A stretch of 64,000 nucleotides of DNA from Prevotella sp. (GTDB taxonomy: Bacteria; Bacteroidota; Bacteroidia; Bacteroidales; Bacteroidaceae): NCBI GenBank assembly GCA_017619275.1, contig JAFZSR010000097.1, positions 1 through 64,000 of the forward strand. The letters run 5' to 3'. A program made the translations under genes and the position numbers. The notes under the pieces are model-generated. The model did no database searches and was not told the origin of the DNA. It saw nothing but the letters and a program-made list of their open reading frames with translations. Shown piece by piece: positions 41,666 through 51,522 of this stretch; the first letter of the stretch is position 1, and every line of letters starts with the position of its first letter.

Positions 41666-43318
41666 TTATTTCCTGTTTCTGTAGAATTTCTCAAGTGTGC
41701 GATAGGCGTTTTCCCTTTCTGGGGAAGCCACCTCCTTAGATTCCACGTCGATCTTCATCACGGGAGCGGCATCGAGGTTGTCCTTGCTGATGGCCGTCCA
41801 CTGAGGCAGACCCTCGCCGTTGGGATTGCCCGTCTTGCAGAAGTTGGCATAGTAGGTGAGGAAGAGCTTCGAGATGGCATAGTCTTCTTCCTGCCAGTCG
41901 TAATACTCGTTGGTGTCGAGGGTTCCCATAGCGTACTCGATGTCGGCTGAATGTACGGCGCCAGGAGCAATCGAGGGCTGCTGGGCCTTCTTCTCCTCTT
42001 CGGTCTTCTCACGCACGCCACCGGCCAGGGCACCTGTCATGTCGCCCATCTTCGCTGAAACCTGGGGACGCGGGTGCATATAGTGGTAACGATAAACGGG
42101 CAGACCGCTCTTGGCGTGATAGTCGCAGACCTTCCAAGTGGGGAAGCCTGTGAAGAGGTCGGAGACGAGGTCGAAGCCCTTCTGGCTCATCACGTCTTCG
42201 TCGGTCTCCAGTCCGTAAGCCTGGAAAATCTCGTCGGTCATATCGCCAAACTGCATCTTCAAGGCGTTCTTATAGTTCTTAAGAGTGGGAGCCTGACCTT
42301 GGATTGCCTGCATGGGATGGGCTTCGAGCGAGTTCCAGCCAGCAAGCAGCGGTACCTGCGCCTGCTCGCCCTTTTCGAACACATCGTCGGCGCTCTCGGT
42401 CATGAAGTAGCCGTCGAGCACCACGTTGGCCATGCCTCTTGGAGGCAGGATCTTCTGCAGCGAATCGGCATCGATGGCCATCGCATCGGCCAAGCTGGCA
42501 ATGCCAGCCTGCTTCAGCAGTTCGGCACCGGCGGCATCGGCATCGGCCTGGGAAGAGGGCATATAGGGCAACACCTCGGCACCCGAAGAAAGCATGGCAC
42601 CGGCAATCAGGTTCTTCGAGAGAGGCGAGCACATCAGGAGTGACACCGAGAAGGAGCCAGCCGACTCACCCACGATATTGATCTTGGCGGGGTCGCCACC
42701 AAAGCCAGCGATATTCTCTTTCACCCACTTGATGGCAGCTACTTGGTCGAGGAAACCGTAGTTGCCACTGCCCTTATAATCGGAAGCAGCCGTAAGGTCG
42801 GGATGGGCGAAGAAGCCGAACACGCCCTCACGATAGTTGGCCGTCACGCCAATCACGCCCTCATTGGCAATGGAGGAACCATCGTAGCGGGGCTCGCTGC
42901 CCGAACCGGCCATCAGTCCGCCACCATTGAAATAAATCAGCACGGGCAGACTATCGGCCGTGGTCTTAGCCGTGGTCCAGATGTTCAGATAGAGGCAGTC
43001 CTCGCTGCGGCCTGAACCACGGAAATTCATGTCGCCAAAGATGTTGGGCTGCATGGGGTCGTCGCCAAACTGCTTAGCCTCGCGGACGCCCTCCCAAGCC
43101 GGAACAGGCTGGGGCGCTTTCCAACGGAGTTCGCCCACGGGAGCCTGGGCGAAAGGAACGCCAAGGAACTTCTTCACGCCGTCCTGCTCGAATCCTTCCA
43201 GGACGCCATACTGGGTTTTCACCTGAAGGCCGACTTCCGTCTCCTTCTTCTGGGTGCAGCTGCCAAGAACTGCCACACAAGCGATGACCATCATCGCCAT
43301 CACGGGGTTTTTAGTCAT
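41666..43318 (-). CDS. type-B carboxylesterase, lipoprotein
   Basis: A 550-residue alpha/beta hydrolase of the carboxylesterase type B family (PF00135). The lipobox ends at Cys21 (VLGSC), so it should be membrane-anchored outside the cytoplasm. Motifs: GVPFAQAPVGELRWKAPQP, SEDCLYLNIW, the oxyanion GGGLMAGSG, NYREGVFGFF, and the elbow GESAGS with Ser219. Members act on small esters and sometimes on acylated plant sugars. Adjacency to the CE1-type gene suggests a shared role in de-esterifying hemicellulose. It has its own full promoter and a 28-nt leader. Confidence 0.88.
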   Translation of the reverse strand: MTKNPVMAMMVIACVAVLGSCTQKKETEVGLQVKTQYGVLEGFEQDGVKKFLGVPFAQAPVGELRWKAPQPVPAWEGVREAKQFGDDPMQPNIFGDMNFRGSGRSEDCLYLNIWTTAKTTADSLPVLIYFNGGGLMAGSGSEPRYDGSSIANEGVIGVTANYREGVFGFFAHPDLTAASDYKGSGNYGFLDQVAAIKWVKENIAGFGGDPAKINIVGESAGSFSVSLLMCSPLSKNLIAGAMLSSGAEVLPYMPSSQADADAAGAELLKQAGIASLADAMAIDADSLQKILPPRGMANVVLDGYFMTESADDVFEKGEQAQVPLLAGWNSLEAHPMQAIQGQAPTLKNYKNALKMQFGDMTDEIFQAYGLETDEDVMSQKGFDLVSDLFTGFPTWKVCDYHAKSGLPVYRYHYMHPRPQVSAKMGDMTGALAGGVREKTEEEKKAQQPSIAPGAVHSADIEYAMGTLDTNEYYDWQEEDYAISKLFLTYYANFCKTGNPNGEGLPQWTAISKDNLDAAPVMKIDVESKEVASPERENAYRTLEKFYRNRK

Positions 43319-43346
43319 AATCAGATCTGTTTATAGGTTGATTCGG

Positions 43347-43378
43347 CAAAATTACAAAAAAAATCTGAAAACGCACAA
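43347..43378 (-). promoter_or_regulatory. promoter of the esterase operon (TTTG-N20-TAATTTTG)
   Basis: On the reverse strand TTTG (43378..43375) and TAATTTTG (43354..43347) are 20 bp apart, 28 nt before the carboxylesterase start. Confidence 0.75.
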
Positions 43379-43396
43379 ATCTTACAACAAAAACGT

Positions 43397-45823
43397 TCAA
43401 CGTCGTAGATACTTCCGGCGTTGTTGTCCTTCGACGATGATGTAGATGCCAGGGCGCGTAGGCTGGAGCACACGATGGCCATGAACGTTGAACATTGAAC
43501 GTTGAATGTTCAACGTTGAACGTTCAACGTTGTAGATGCCTACGGTCTTGCTGACCAGTGCCTCCACCTCGGGCGACCACTCCGATTCCGCTTCGTCGGA
43601 CAGGGCTTTCACCTGCAGCGCATAGCGATGGTCTTTCTCCAGTCCAGTCACGGTGAAGAGGGTGTCGACGATGTCGGTGTAGACAGTCTGCTCAGCATGG
43701 ATGTACAAGGGGGTGACGTCAGCGTCGACAGTGCTCTCAGGTGTACCGCTGATGCTGACGGAGCGTGCCTTGGGGTAGTGCTGTGCGGCGGCCTCGGTGC
43801 CACGCAGAATGATGAGCGAGTCGATGTAAGCGCGCTCGCCCTGCGAAGCCAGGGTGAGGGTGGTGGCGGTCAATCCAACATTCTCAAACTGGAAGAGGTA
43901 CATACGGGGCGTCGATGTGATGCGGGTGCGCCCTTGCATACCGTTGGCACTGACGCTGAATACGGGCTGGCTACCCTGTTGCGAGTTGACCTTGACGAGC
44001 ACAGCAAACGAACGGTCGAAGGTGGAGAAATTGATGGCTGGCGACACCAGCTGCCCGCCTATGCCGGTCATGCCCATCTGCACATTGCCACCAGCCTGAA
44101 ACACGTTTTCGCCCGTCCATCCCTGCATGCTCAGGTAGCTGTCGAGCTGTTGGCCAATATCGGTAGTATTTCCAGCTTGGTTCTGGCCGTCGGTCATTCG
44201 GTCGAACCCTTCGTCCATCACGGTGGTCAGCTCTGGCTCAGGCTGCAGATGGGTCACCAGCAGCTTGTAGCGGTTGGCTCGCTCATCGGATGGCGTCCAG
44301 CTGGCCGTGAATCCTTCGTCGGTATGGTCCGTGGTGCGCAGTTGCTGAGGAGTCTTCAGGTGATTGTCCATGAAGTCGAACCTGACGATGTGGTCTTCCA
44401 GCCTGATGTTTGTCACCCACTTGTCGAGCACCTCGCCTGTATAGGGCTTGGCAGCCGGTGCCGAAAGGTCGGTGAATTGGTTGTTGGTGAAGTCTTGCGC
44501 ACAAAAGGGGTAAAGGTCGTAGGCCTCGGTGGCGTGTTGTGCTTGGTAGTCATACTGGTCGTCGCCGTCGGCACATACCAAGTAGAAGCGGCGGTGCTCA
44601 TCGTCGTAGTTGGTCTCGTTGGCATTCCAGATGCTCATATCGAAGTCGCAATGGGTAATCATCAGTCCTTCACCGGGCAGATAGGCGTCCCAGCCCGTCT
44701 TCTGTCGATTCTCCAGCAGGTAGAACTCGTTAGGGTTTCTACGCGAGGTGATGCGATAGGCACGGTTGCTGGTTTGTATGTCCTCCAATGCTATGTCGTC
44801 CTCGGGCTGGGTCAGTTCCTCCGCCTCCATCCACCCTAAGGTCATGCGCTCCATGGCATTATAGGATGGTGGTGTGCGCGAGTCGTTGTTGAAGACACCG
44901 TAGTCCATCAAATCGTATGACCCCAGCTCGTAGCGGCTACTGTTCTGTGTGCTGTAGTGGTCGGCAAAACCCAGCACGTGTCCAAACTCATGGCAGAACG
45001 AGCCGATGCTGCTCGACTGCAGTCCACTATTGCCGAACAGCTCTGCCGAACAGGCGTAGACGTCGATCTTCTTGCCGTCGAGCGTCAGGTTCTGTCCTGC
45101 AGCTGTGATGCTCCATTTCTTTGGCCAAACGGTGTTAGCGCCACCGCCAGCATTCTCGCCGTAGCCAGCAAAGATGACGTAAACCATGTCAACAAAGCCG
45201 TCCTCGTCGTAGTCATACTGCGAGAAGTCGATGCCCAGCTGGTCGTGGGCCAGCTTGCAGGCTTCCACAATCATCACCTCGGCGTTCTCGTCTTGATTCA
45301 AGAAACTGTCGTTGCGTCCATAGTAACTCATGGTACGTGAGAGCGTGACGGGCCCCACCACATCGAAGGTAGGACGGAAGAGCCCATGCGACTGGGCGAT
45401 GAAATAGTCGCGTGCCGAACCATTGTTGCCGTCTTCGCTGAACCTCTCCTCGTTCATCAGACGCTGGTGGTACTGCTGACCGAATGTGAGTTGCTTGTCG
45501 CTGGTCTGCACTAGGATGACCAGTCCGTGGGCGTCGCCCTTAGTGGGGAAAGTGCCAATTTGGTAGTCGGAAGCCTTGGTGCGGGCCCTGGCAGAGCGTG
45601 CGGGTGCCACGTCGCAGCGGCGCAGCCATCCCTGCTCGTCTTCTTCCAGTAGCTGTCCGTCGGCAGTGGTCATGTAGTGGTAGTGCTCGTCGCCATGCAG
45701 ATAGTAGGTCATGGTGGTGCCGTCGGGCTGTAGCTTTGTCAGTGCCCCTCGCCATGCCGGTCCGGCCATCAGGGTGGCGGTCGTCAGCAGGGCCATGAAA
45801 GCAGATGTCACAGTTTTTTTCAT
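43397..45823 (-). CDS. M6-family metalloprotease with T9SS-like tail
   Basis: An 808-residue secreted zinc protease. A signal peptide (1-20) and a propeptide-like region (about 25-95) precede the catalytic domain (about 98-400). It carries HEFGHVLGFAD (278-288: His278, Glu279, His282, third ligand Asp288), the M6-type HExxHxxGxxD motif. The calcium-type stretch DYDEDGFVDMVYVIFAGYGE precedes it. A beta-rich region (about 430-750) follows. The end, FNVHGHRVLQPTRPGIYIIVEGQQ, resembles a type A T9SS sorting domain. A heptamer repeat encodes residues about 764-780 just before it (NVERSTLNIQRSM). The reverse-strand -7 box TAACTTTG (46055..46048) implies a leader of more than 200 nt filled with repeats. 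Confidence 0.82.
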   Translation of the reverse strand: MKKTVTSAFMALLTTATLMAGPAWRGALTKLQPDGTTMTYYLHGDEHYHYMTTADGQLLEEDEQGWLRRCDVAPARSARARTKASDYQIGTFPTKGDAHGLVILVQTSDKQLTFGQQYHQRLMNEERFSEDGNNGSARDYFIAQSHGLFRPTFDVVGPVTLSRTMSYYGRNDSFLNQDENAEVMIVEACKLAHDQLGIDFSQYDYDEDGFVDMVYVIFAGYGENAGGGANTVWPKKWSITAAGQNLTLDGKKIDVYACSAELFGNSGLQSSSIGSFCHEFGHVLGFADHYSTQNSSRYELGSYDLMDYGVFNNDSRTPPSYNAMERMTLGWMEAEELTQPEDDIALEDIQTSNRAYRITSRRNPNEFYLLENRQKTGWDAYLPGEGLMITHCDFDMSIWNANETNYDDEHRRFYLVCADGDDQYDYQAQHATEAYDLYPFCAQDFTNNQFTDLSAPAAKPYTGEVLDKWVTNIRLEDHIVRFDFMDNHLKTPQQLRTTDHTDEGFTASWTPSDERANRYKLLVTHLQPEPELTTVMDEGFDRMTDGQNQAGNTTDIGQQLDSYLSMQGWTGENVFQAGGNVQMGMTGIGGQLVSPAINFSTFDRSFAVLVKVNSQQGSQPVFSVSANGMQGRTRITSTPRMYLFQFENVGLTATTLTLASQGERAYIDSLIILRGTEAAAQHYPKARSVSISGTPESTVDADVTPLYIHAEQTVYTDIVDTLFTVTGLEKDHRYALQVKALSDEAESEWSPEVEALVSKTVGIYNVERSTLNIQRSMFNVHGHRVLQPTRPGIYIIVEGQQRRKYLRR
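43483..43532. repeat. in-frame heptamer array, GTTCAAC type, in the protease gene
   Basis: Seven units (TTGAACG, TTGAACA, TTGAATG and the inverse TTCAACG) lie at the junction to the sorting domain. On the coding strand they read mostly GTTCAAC. Confidence 0.85.
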
Positions 45824-45827
45824 ATTC

Positions 45828-46025
45828 GTTTGGGAGATTGGGGGATTAGTCGTTTGGTCGTTTGGGCTTAACCGCAGATTGCGCAGATTTTACAGATTCT
45901 TCATCTGAGTAATCTGTGGAATCTGTGGTTCTTTGACATTGTTTGGTCTTAACCGCAGATTGCGCAGATTTTACAGATTCTTCATCTGAGTAATCTGTGG
46001 AATCTGTGGTTCGTTAACATCGTTG
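45828..46025. repeat. composite octamer and two 75-bp units between genes
   Basis: TTAGTCGTTTGGTCGTTTGG is followed by two copies of a ~75-bp unit (45870-45950 and 45952-46015) with AACCGCAGATTGCGCAGATT. They are inverted relative to those at 53.6 kb and separated by GGTCTT. The repeat occupies the leader of the M6 protease gene. Confidence 0.85.
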
Positions 46026-46173
46026 GTTGTTTGGCTTAATCACGCTGCAAAGTTACGAAAAAAGCGAAAAACAACCACACATTATTATTATAGAAAGGCT
46101 AACAAAAGGATAGAAAAAAACTGATAGGCCGTAAAAAAGTAACATTTCATCGTGTTTTCTCCCCATTTTTTTA

Positions 46174-46181
46174 TATTTTTG
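46174..46181 (+). promoter_or_regulatory. -7 box TATTTTTG of the multidomain protein gene
   Basis: TATTTTTG lies 50 nt before the chosen start and pairs divergently with the TAACTTTG box at 46055..46048 for the protease gene. Confidence 0.5.
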
Positions 46182-46231
46182 CAAACGGAAGACAAATGAT
46201 ACTATTAATCAATATTCACAAAAAAAACAAA

Positions 46232-49200
46232 ATGCTTATGATGAGATTCAACTACATGCTGCTATCGTTTGTCCTTTTCCTCTTGGGAGGCACGAAGGCT
46301 GCAGCACAGTCAGAGGGCTACGGTGTCATTTCTGCAGGAGAGGACGCCGGCATCTACCACTACACCCTCTCACCCCAGGGCTTCAGCAACATTGAGCTGG
46401 TCCAGGGCTTCACCTTCAGCAACGAGCTGAACAACAGCGATGCCTTCTCGGGCGGCGTGCTGATTGGTGAGCGCTACTACTACATCCTGCACCACAAAAA
46501 TGCGCAGGGCTATCAGAGCGACGGCTTCTACTACTACGACCTCGAGGAGAAAGCCACCCATCAGGTGGCCGACTACGGTGGCGTGCAGCAGGGCAACATC
46601 GCCTGCAGCCTGTTCTACGACTACCAGAACGACATCCTCTATGGCGGCAACGGCTTCCAGGGTGGTGGCAACAGCCTGGTGACCATCGACCTGGAAACGG
46701 GCGCTATCTCGACCGTGGCACAGTTCAGCGTGAGCGAGCAGCCCTCATGGGCCGTGAACCCCGAGAACTACACCAGTAGCATGTCGGCGCTGACGATGAC
46801 CTACGACGGCGACATCTACGGCGTGGGCTACTGGGGTGGCCTCTACAAGATTGATGTCCAGACGGGCGTGGCCTCCTACATTGGTGCCATGAAAGACGCA
46901 TGCCCCAACCCATCGAACGGACAGGTGGCCTTCCAGTATCAGGGCGCTGCAGACCTGATTTACGACAACGACAACGGCAAGCTCTACCTGATGATGTATC
47001 AGTATCCTCCCGGCCTGTCGACCTACGTGCCCGACGGCTACGGTGGCATTGGTTCGGGCTATGCCCTCTTCGAAGTGAACACCGAGACGGCCGACGTGAC
47101 CTACATCGAGGACACCGACGGCCATCACTTCATCGGCAACTCGCTCCTCTTCTCCGTGGCCGAGGCCAGTGCGCCACAGGCTCCGCAGAACGTAGTAGCC
47201 AACCGCAACAACGGCGAGCTGGTCGTCACGCTGGAGTGGGACAACCCCTCGAAGACCTATGGACGTGGCGGCACGCTCGAAGACCTCGACTACGTGGTGG
47301 TGCAGCGCAATGGCACAGAGGTCTACCGTCTGGAGAACCCCGAAATTGGCGGACACGTCAGCTGGACCGACAACGGCATCACCGAGCGCGGCAACTACAC
47401 CTATCGTCTCTCGGGCTACAACAGCATGGGCCAAGGCGACCGTGCCAGCGTGTCGCTCTTTGTAGGCCCCGGCGACCCGCTGCCCATCACTGCCCTCACC
47501 GTCACCTCCAGCGGCAGCAATGCCATCATCAGCTGGACGGCTCCCACCGAGGGAAAGTATCATTCTTGGATTGACACCGACGACCTGACCTACGACGTGA
47601 CCCGTCAGCCTGGGAACGTTCCGGTGGCCATAGGCATCGAGGAGACCACCTTCATCGACGAGACCATCCCCCTGCTGGGCACCTACAGCTACACCGTCGT
47701 GGCCAGCGCTGGAGGCTACAACAGCGATGCCGTCACATCGGCCAACGTGAACCTGGGACCCGCCATCGAGGTTCCCGCTACCATCGGTTTCGAGACCAAC
47801 GACCAGTTCTCACTCTGGACACGCTACGACCTCAATGGCAACGGCACCACATGGAGCTGGACCACCAGCTGGCCCATCTACCGCCCAACAGCCTACGTCA
47901 GCTATGCCTACGACAACATGGCTGCCAGCGACCTCATCATCTCACCCTACATCCATTTCGAAGCCGGCAAGCACTACAAGCTGCTGTTCGACGCTACATT
48001 CAACACCCGCAACGTGCCCGAACTGCTCAACATCTCCTTTGGCAAAAACACCAAATATGACGAACAGGAGAACGTTGCCGAGTTCCACATCACGCCCACG
48101 GCCGACAAGCAGTTCTACTCACTGCGAGCAAACCTGCCCGTGGCCGAAGAGGAAGGCAACTACCACGTAGGCTTCTACTATCGCAGCTATGAGGCTCCCT
48201 ACTATGGTGTGTATTTGGAGAACGTGAGGATTGAGGAGGATACCGACGGATATATTGCCGGCAAGGTGACCAATGCCCAGAACGAACCCATCGTCGGCGC
48301 ACTGCTGCTCATCAATGGCGGACAATACAACGCCCTCACCGACGAGAATGGCGATTATATCTTGAACTATCTGCCCGCCGGCGACTACAACATCGACGTG
48401 CAAGCCAAGGGCTACCACAGCATGAGCGTCTCGGCTTCCGTGGCCCAGCTGCAGACCACCACGCTCGACGTGACCATGGATGCACTGCCCACCTATGCCG
48501 TCAGTGGTACGGTGAAGGATGTGGCTGGCGATGCCATTGCCGGAGCCACGGTCGAGATCTCGGGCTACGAGAGCTATGCCACCACCACCGACCAGGATGG
48601 AAAGTTCAGCGTGCCCAACGTCTATGAGAACAACTACTACGCCCTGACCATCACCAAGAACAAGTACAACACGCTGCAGCAGAGCTTCACCGTGGAGGCC
48701 GACAAGGACTTCGGCGACCTGGTGCTCGACGATAACATCAAGGCTCCGCGCATCGTCACCGCTACCGAGAGCGCCGACAAGCAGACCGTGGAAGTGCAGT
48801 GGGCTGCCCCTGCCAACGACCCCGCTTGGGTGCGCTATGACGACGGTGGAGCCACCACCTACGTGGGTGTAGAGGGCTCTGGCACCAACGGTGTGTTTGG
48901 CATCATCGACCCCGCTCCCAGCACTGTCTTCGGCGCACAGTTCTTCATCGGAGCCACGGCTCAGGTCACTCAGCACTACAGCGTCTACCTGCGCATCTTC
49001 GGCCTCGACGAGAACGGCATGCCTAATGGCGACGACATGCTCTACCAGAACACCTACGTGCCTGTGGTCGACAACGAGTGGACCACCTATATGCTGCCCG
49101 CTCCCATCGATGCCCCCAATGGCTACTACATCGCAGTCTCGCACAGCACATTTGCAAGCATCGGCATCGACGGCGCAGGCGACACCGACCGCTATCCCTT

Positions 49201-51106
49201 CCGCTCGGGTGTGAACTGCTTCACCAACGACTACACCTCGGGCCGATGGTTCTTCCTCGAAGGGCAGGCCAATGCCAACCTTCACCACAACTTCATGATG
49301 CGTGCCTACGCCGCACCATTCCAGACCGACGAGGATGTCGTGGCCTCGACCCGTGCCACCCACTTCGGATTCCAAAGCGACCTGCTGCAGCAGCCCACCT
49401 TCCAGCTCACTGCCGAGGCTGCCCCCGCCGGCCTCACCCCCGCCCCCTCTTCAACTGGCCAGGGGAGATTAAAGACCGTGCAGCAGCGTGTGCGCTACAA
49501 CGTCTATCGCTTCAAGACTTCCGACAAGGACAACGAGGATGCTTGGACACTGCTGGAACAGGAAACCGCCAACACCAAGCTCACCGACCTGCAGTGGGCC
49601 GACCTGGAGAGCAATGCCTACTACTATGGCGTGAAGGCCGTCTATACCGGCGACAAGCTGTCAGCCGTGACACTGGCCGACTCCATTGGCAACAAGATGT
49701 CTGCCACTGTCACCTTCCGTCTGACCACCAATACCGAGGAGAACGAGAGCTACGGCGCACGCGTGTTCATGATCAACGGTGGCGGGCGACATGTCTACGA
49801 GGCAGTGGCCGACGACGACGGCCTTGTCACCTTCGAGAATGTGTGGAAGGCTGGCTACGACGTCACCATCTCCCTCGATGGCTTCATCAGCCACTCGCAG
49901 CAGTATGTCTTCACCGGGGCCGACGAGTTCGTCTTCGATGTGGAGCTGAAGGAGAACCAGATCCAGCCCTACAACCTCATCATTGAGGATGTGGAGGGCA
50001 ACGACTACTCGAAGAACTTCATCTGGAACTATCCCGACTACATCTTCGAGGGCTTCGAGGAGCACACCGACTTCGCCATCAACTCGCCGGGCCCGCTTGG
50101 CTGGCAGTACATCGACGGCGATGGAGGCGAAACGGGTGGCGTGGCCGGTTTCTCATGGCCCGGCATGTTCCAGCCCATGGCCTTCCAGGTGTTCAACCCC
50201 AGCAGCCCACAGGCTTATAACGAGGGTGGCACCAACATCCAGTCCTACCTCTATGGCCTCGCACCCTACCAGGGCCAGAAGATGCTCACCGACTGGGCCG
50301 CCTACGATGTGGCCAACGACGACTGGATCATCTCGCCCCGTCTGCACTTCCAGCAGGACTTCGTGTTCCGCTTCTATGCCAAGTGCATCGACTACCAGTA
50401 CCTGGAGAACTTCAGCGTGCTCTATTCCACTACCGACACCAACCCTGAGAGCTTCATCACGCTGCGCGACAATCAGACGGCCTACAGCTACTACCAAGGC
50501 TACACCCACAACGTGCCCAAGGAAGCCAAGTACGTGGCCATCCACTGCATCAGCGACCAGAAGCGCGTGTTCTGCGTAGACAACATCGAGATTGGCTTGC
50601 CAGAGGCAATGCCCACTGGTGGCTACTATCAAGCTCCCGCCCTCAACGCTCCACGTTCCACGTTCAACGTTCAACGTTCAATGTCCAAGGCTCCTGCTCT
50701 CGACGGCGCTTACGAGGTTTACCTCGACGGTGCGAAGATTGCCGACACCGATGCCACCCAGTATCTGCTTGAGAACCTCACCGATGGTATTCACACCGCA
50801 GGTGTCATAGCCAGCTACACGTCGGGCAAGACCGAGATGTCGACCATCGACTTCCCCGTAGGCAATGCCACAGTGGGCATCGGTGCCGCCAAAGCCAGTA
50901 TGCTGAAAGTGTCGGTCGATGGTCGCCTCCTCACCATCGAGGGCGACTACGAGCAAGTGAGCGTGCTGCGGCCCGACGGCGTGGCCGAGCGCATCAACCG
51001 CGTCGGCAACCATGTCTACGACCTCAGCGCGCTGCCCGCCGGCGTCTATGTCATCAACGTGACCACCGCCAACGGCCAAAAGACGCTGAAGGTGACGCTG
51101 AAGTAA
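46232..51106 (+). CDS. large multidomain surface protein with T9SS-like tail
   Basis: A 1,624-residue secreted protein. A signal peptide (1-26) precedes a beta-propeller-like part (30-310). Two fibronectin-III-like domains (about 313-405 and 410-505) follow, then a choice-of-anchor J/cleaved-adhesin-like domain (510-665). Next are two carboxypeptidase-regulatory-like domains (about 672-830, YIAGKVTNAQNEPIVGALL and YAVSGTVKDVAGDAIAGAT). A further anchor-like domain (840-1030) and a second anchor-J domain (1270-1440, FEGFEEHTDFAI) lie beyond. The last 75 residues fit a type A sorting domain (LPAGVYVINVTTANGQKTLKVTLK). Residues about 1470-1485 come from a heptamer repeat in a linker. No catalytic motif is evident; adhesion or polymer binding is likely. 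An upstream ATG at 46196 is possible but precedes the signal sequence. Confidence 0.75.
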   Translation: MLMMRFNYMLLSFVLFLLGGTKAAAQSEGYGVISAGEDAGIYHYTLSPQGFSNIELVQGFTFSNELNNSDAFSGGVLIGERYYYILHHKNAQGYQSDGFYYYDLEEKATHQVADYGGVQQGNIACSLFYDYQNDILYGGNGFQGGGNSLVTIDLETGAISTVAQFSVSEQPSWAVNPENYTSSMSALTMTYDGDIYGVGYWGGLYKIDVQTGVASYIGAMKDACPNPSNGQVAFQYQGAADLIYDNDNGKLYLMMYQYPPGLSTYVPDGYGGIGSGYALFEVNTETADVTYIEDTDGHHFIGNSLLFSVAEASAPQAPQNVVANRNNGELVVTLEWDNPSKTYGRGGTLEDLDYVVVQRNGTEVYRLENPEIGGHVSWTDNGITERGNYTYRLSGYNSMGQGDRASVSLFVGPGDPLPITALTVTSSGSNAIISWTAPTEGKYHSWIDTDDLTYDVTRQPGNVPVAIGIEETTFIDETIPLLGTYSYTVVASAGGYNSDAVTSANVNLGPAIEVPATIGFETNDQFSLWTRYDLNGNGTTWSWTTSWPIYRPTAYVSYAYDNMAASDLIISPYIHFEAGKHYKLLFDATFNTRNVPELLNISFGKNTKYDEQENVAEFHITPTADKQFYSLRANLPVAEEEGNYHVGFYYRSYEAPYYGVYLENVRIEEDTDGYIAGKVTNAQNEPIVGALLLINGGQYNALTDENGDYILNYLPAGDYNIDVQAKGYHSMSVSASVAQLQTTTLDVTMDALPTYAVSGTVKDVAGDAIAGATVEISGYESYATTTDQDGKFSVPNVYENNYYALTITKNKYNTLQQSFTVEADKDFGDLVLDDNIKAPRIVTATESADKQTVEVQWAAPANDPAWVRYDDGGATTYVGVEGSGTNGVFGIIDPAPSTVFGAQFFIGATAQVTQHYSVYLRIFGLDENGMPNGDDMLYQNTYVPVVDNEWTTYMLPAPIDAPNGYYIAVSHSTFASIGIDGAGDTDRYPFRSGVNCFTNDYTSGRWFFLEGQANANLHHNFMMRAYAAPFQTDEDVVASTRATHFGFQSDLLQQPTFQLTAEAAPAGLTPAPSSTGQGRLKTVQQRVRYNVYRFKTSDKDNEDAWTLLEQETANTKLTDLQWADLESNAYYYGVKAVYTGDKLSAVTLADSIGNKMSATVTFRLTTNTEENESYGARVFMINGGGRHVYEAVADDDGLVTFENVWKAGYDVTISLDGFISHSQQYVFTGADEFVFDVELKENQIQPYNLIIEDVEGNDYSKNFIWNYPDYIFEGFEEHTDFAINSPGPLGWQYIDGDGGETGGVAGFSWPGMFQPMAFQVFNPSSPQAYNEGGTNIQSYLYGLAPYQGQKMLTDWAAYDVANDDWIISPRLHFQQDFVFRFYAKCIDYQYLENFSVLYSTTDTNPESFITLRDNQTAYSYYQGYTHNVPKEAKYVAIHCISDQKRVFCVDNIEIGLPEAMPTGGYYQAPALNAPRSTFNVQRSMSKAPALDGAYEVYLDGAKIADTDATQYLLENLTDGIHTAGVIASYTSGKTEMSTIDFPVGNATVGIGAAKASMLKVSVDGRLLTIEGDYEQVSVLRPDGVAERINRVGNHVYDLSALPAGVYVINVTTANGQKTLKVTLK
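50641..50688. repeat. in-frame heptamer array, GTTCAAC type, in the multidomain gene
   Basis: Six to seven units around CACGTTC, AACGTTC and AATGTCC encode RSTFNVQRSM. The reading frame is kept and the orientation is stop-free. Confidence 0.85.
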
Positions 51107-51141
51107 TCCGCAATTCGCATCGCGATTATCTTTCCCCTATC

Positions 51142-51180
51142 AAGTCAACGCCAATTTTAATATTTGGCGTTGACTTTTTT
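51142..51180 (+). terminator. terminator of the multidomain protein gene
   Basis: AAGTCAACGCCAA pairs perfectly with TTGGCGTTGACTT and is followed by a run of T. Confidence 0.9.
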
Positions 51181-51315
51181 GTTTTTGGTAATTTGAAAAA
51201 AGCGCATTTAGTTTTAAAACCAAAATGGTCATTAAGACCAATTTCCTCTATAAAAGTAACTACATTTTTATTCTACTGGTGTAAAGAAAATGCTTTATAT
51301 GGGTTTGGGATAAAC

Positions 51316-51385
51316 GACGCGCAGCCCCTCCCTTCAAGGGGAGGGGCTGCGCGTCACTTCCTCCCCCCTTTGGGGGGAATGAGGG
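51316..51385. repeat. C-rich palindrome
   Basis: GACGCGCAGCCCCTCCC (51316-51332) pairs with its inverse at 51339-51355. CCCCCCTTTGGGGGG follows at about 51364-51378. It is related to the elements at 21.76 kb and 60.1-60.3 kb. Positions 51390-51520 show nothing recognisable. Confidence 0.75.
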
Positions 51386-51522
51386 GGGGCTACTTAATCA
51401 CCACCGCGAGATTGCCCAGCCAATGTAAACGATAGAAACCTATTTGCCCAGTCGCAGAAAGTTGAAGACGCCCGAAAATATGTCTTTGCCGCCTAAGTGA
51501 GAAGGAGGGGGCTGCGCCTTCC

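Noticed and set aside
48119..49375. 418-codon frame on the reverse strand
   Set aside because: Shadow inside the multidomain surface protein gene.
51193..51435. 80-codon frame on the + strand
   Set aside because: It starts with TTG after the terminator and runs through a C-rich palindrome. Nothing supports coding.
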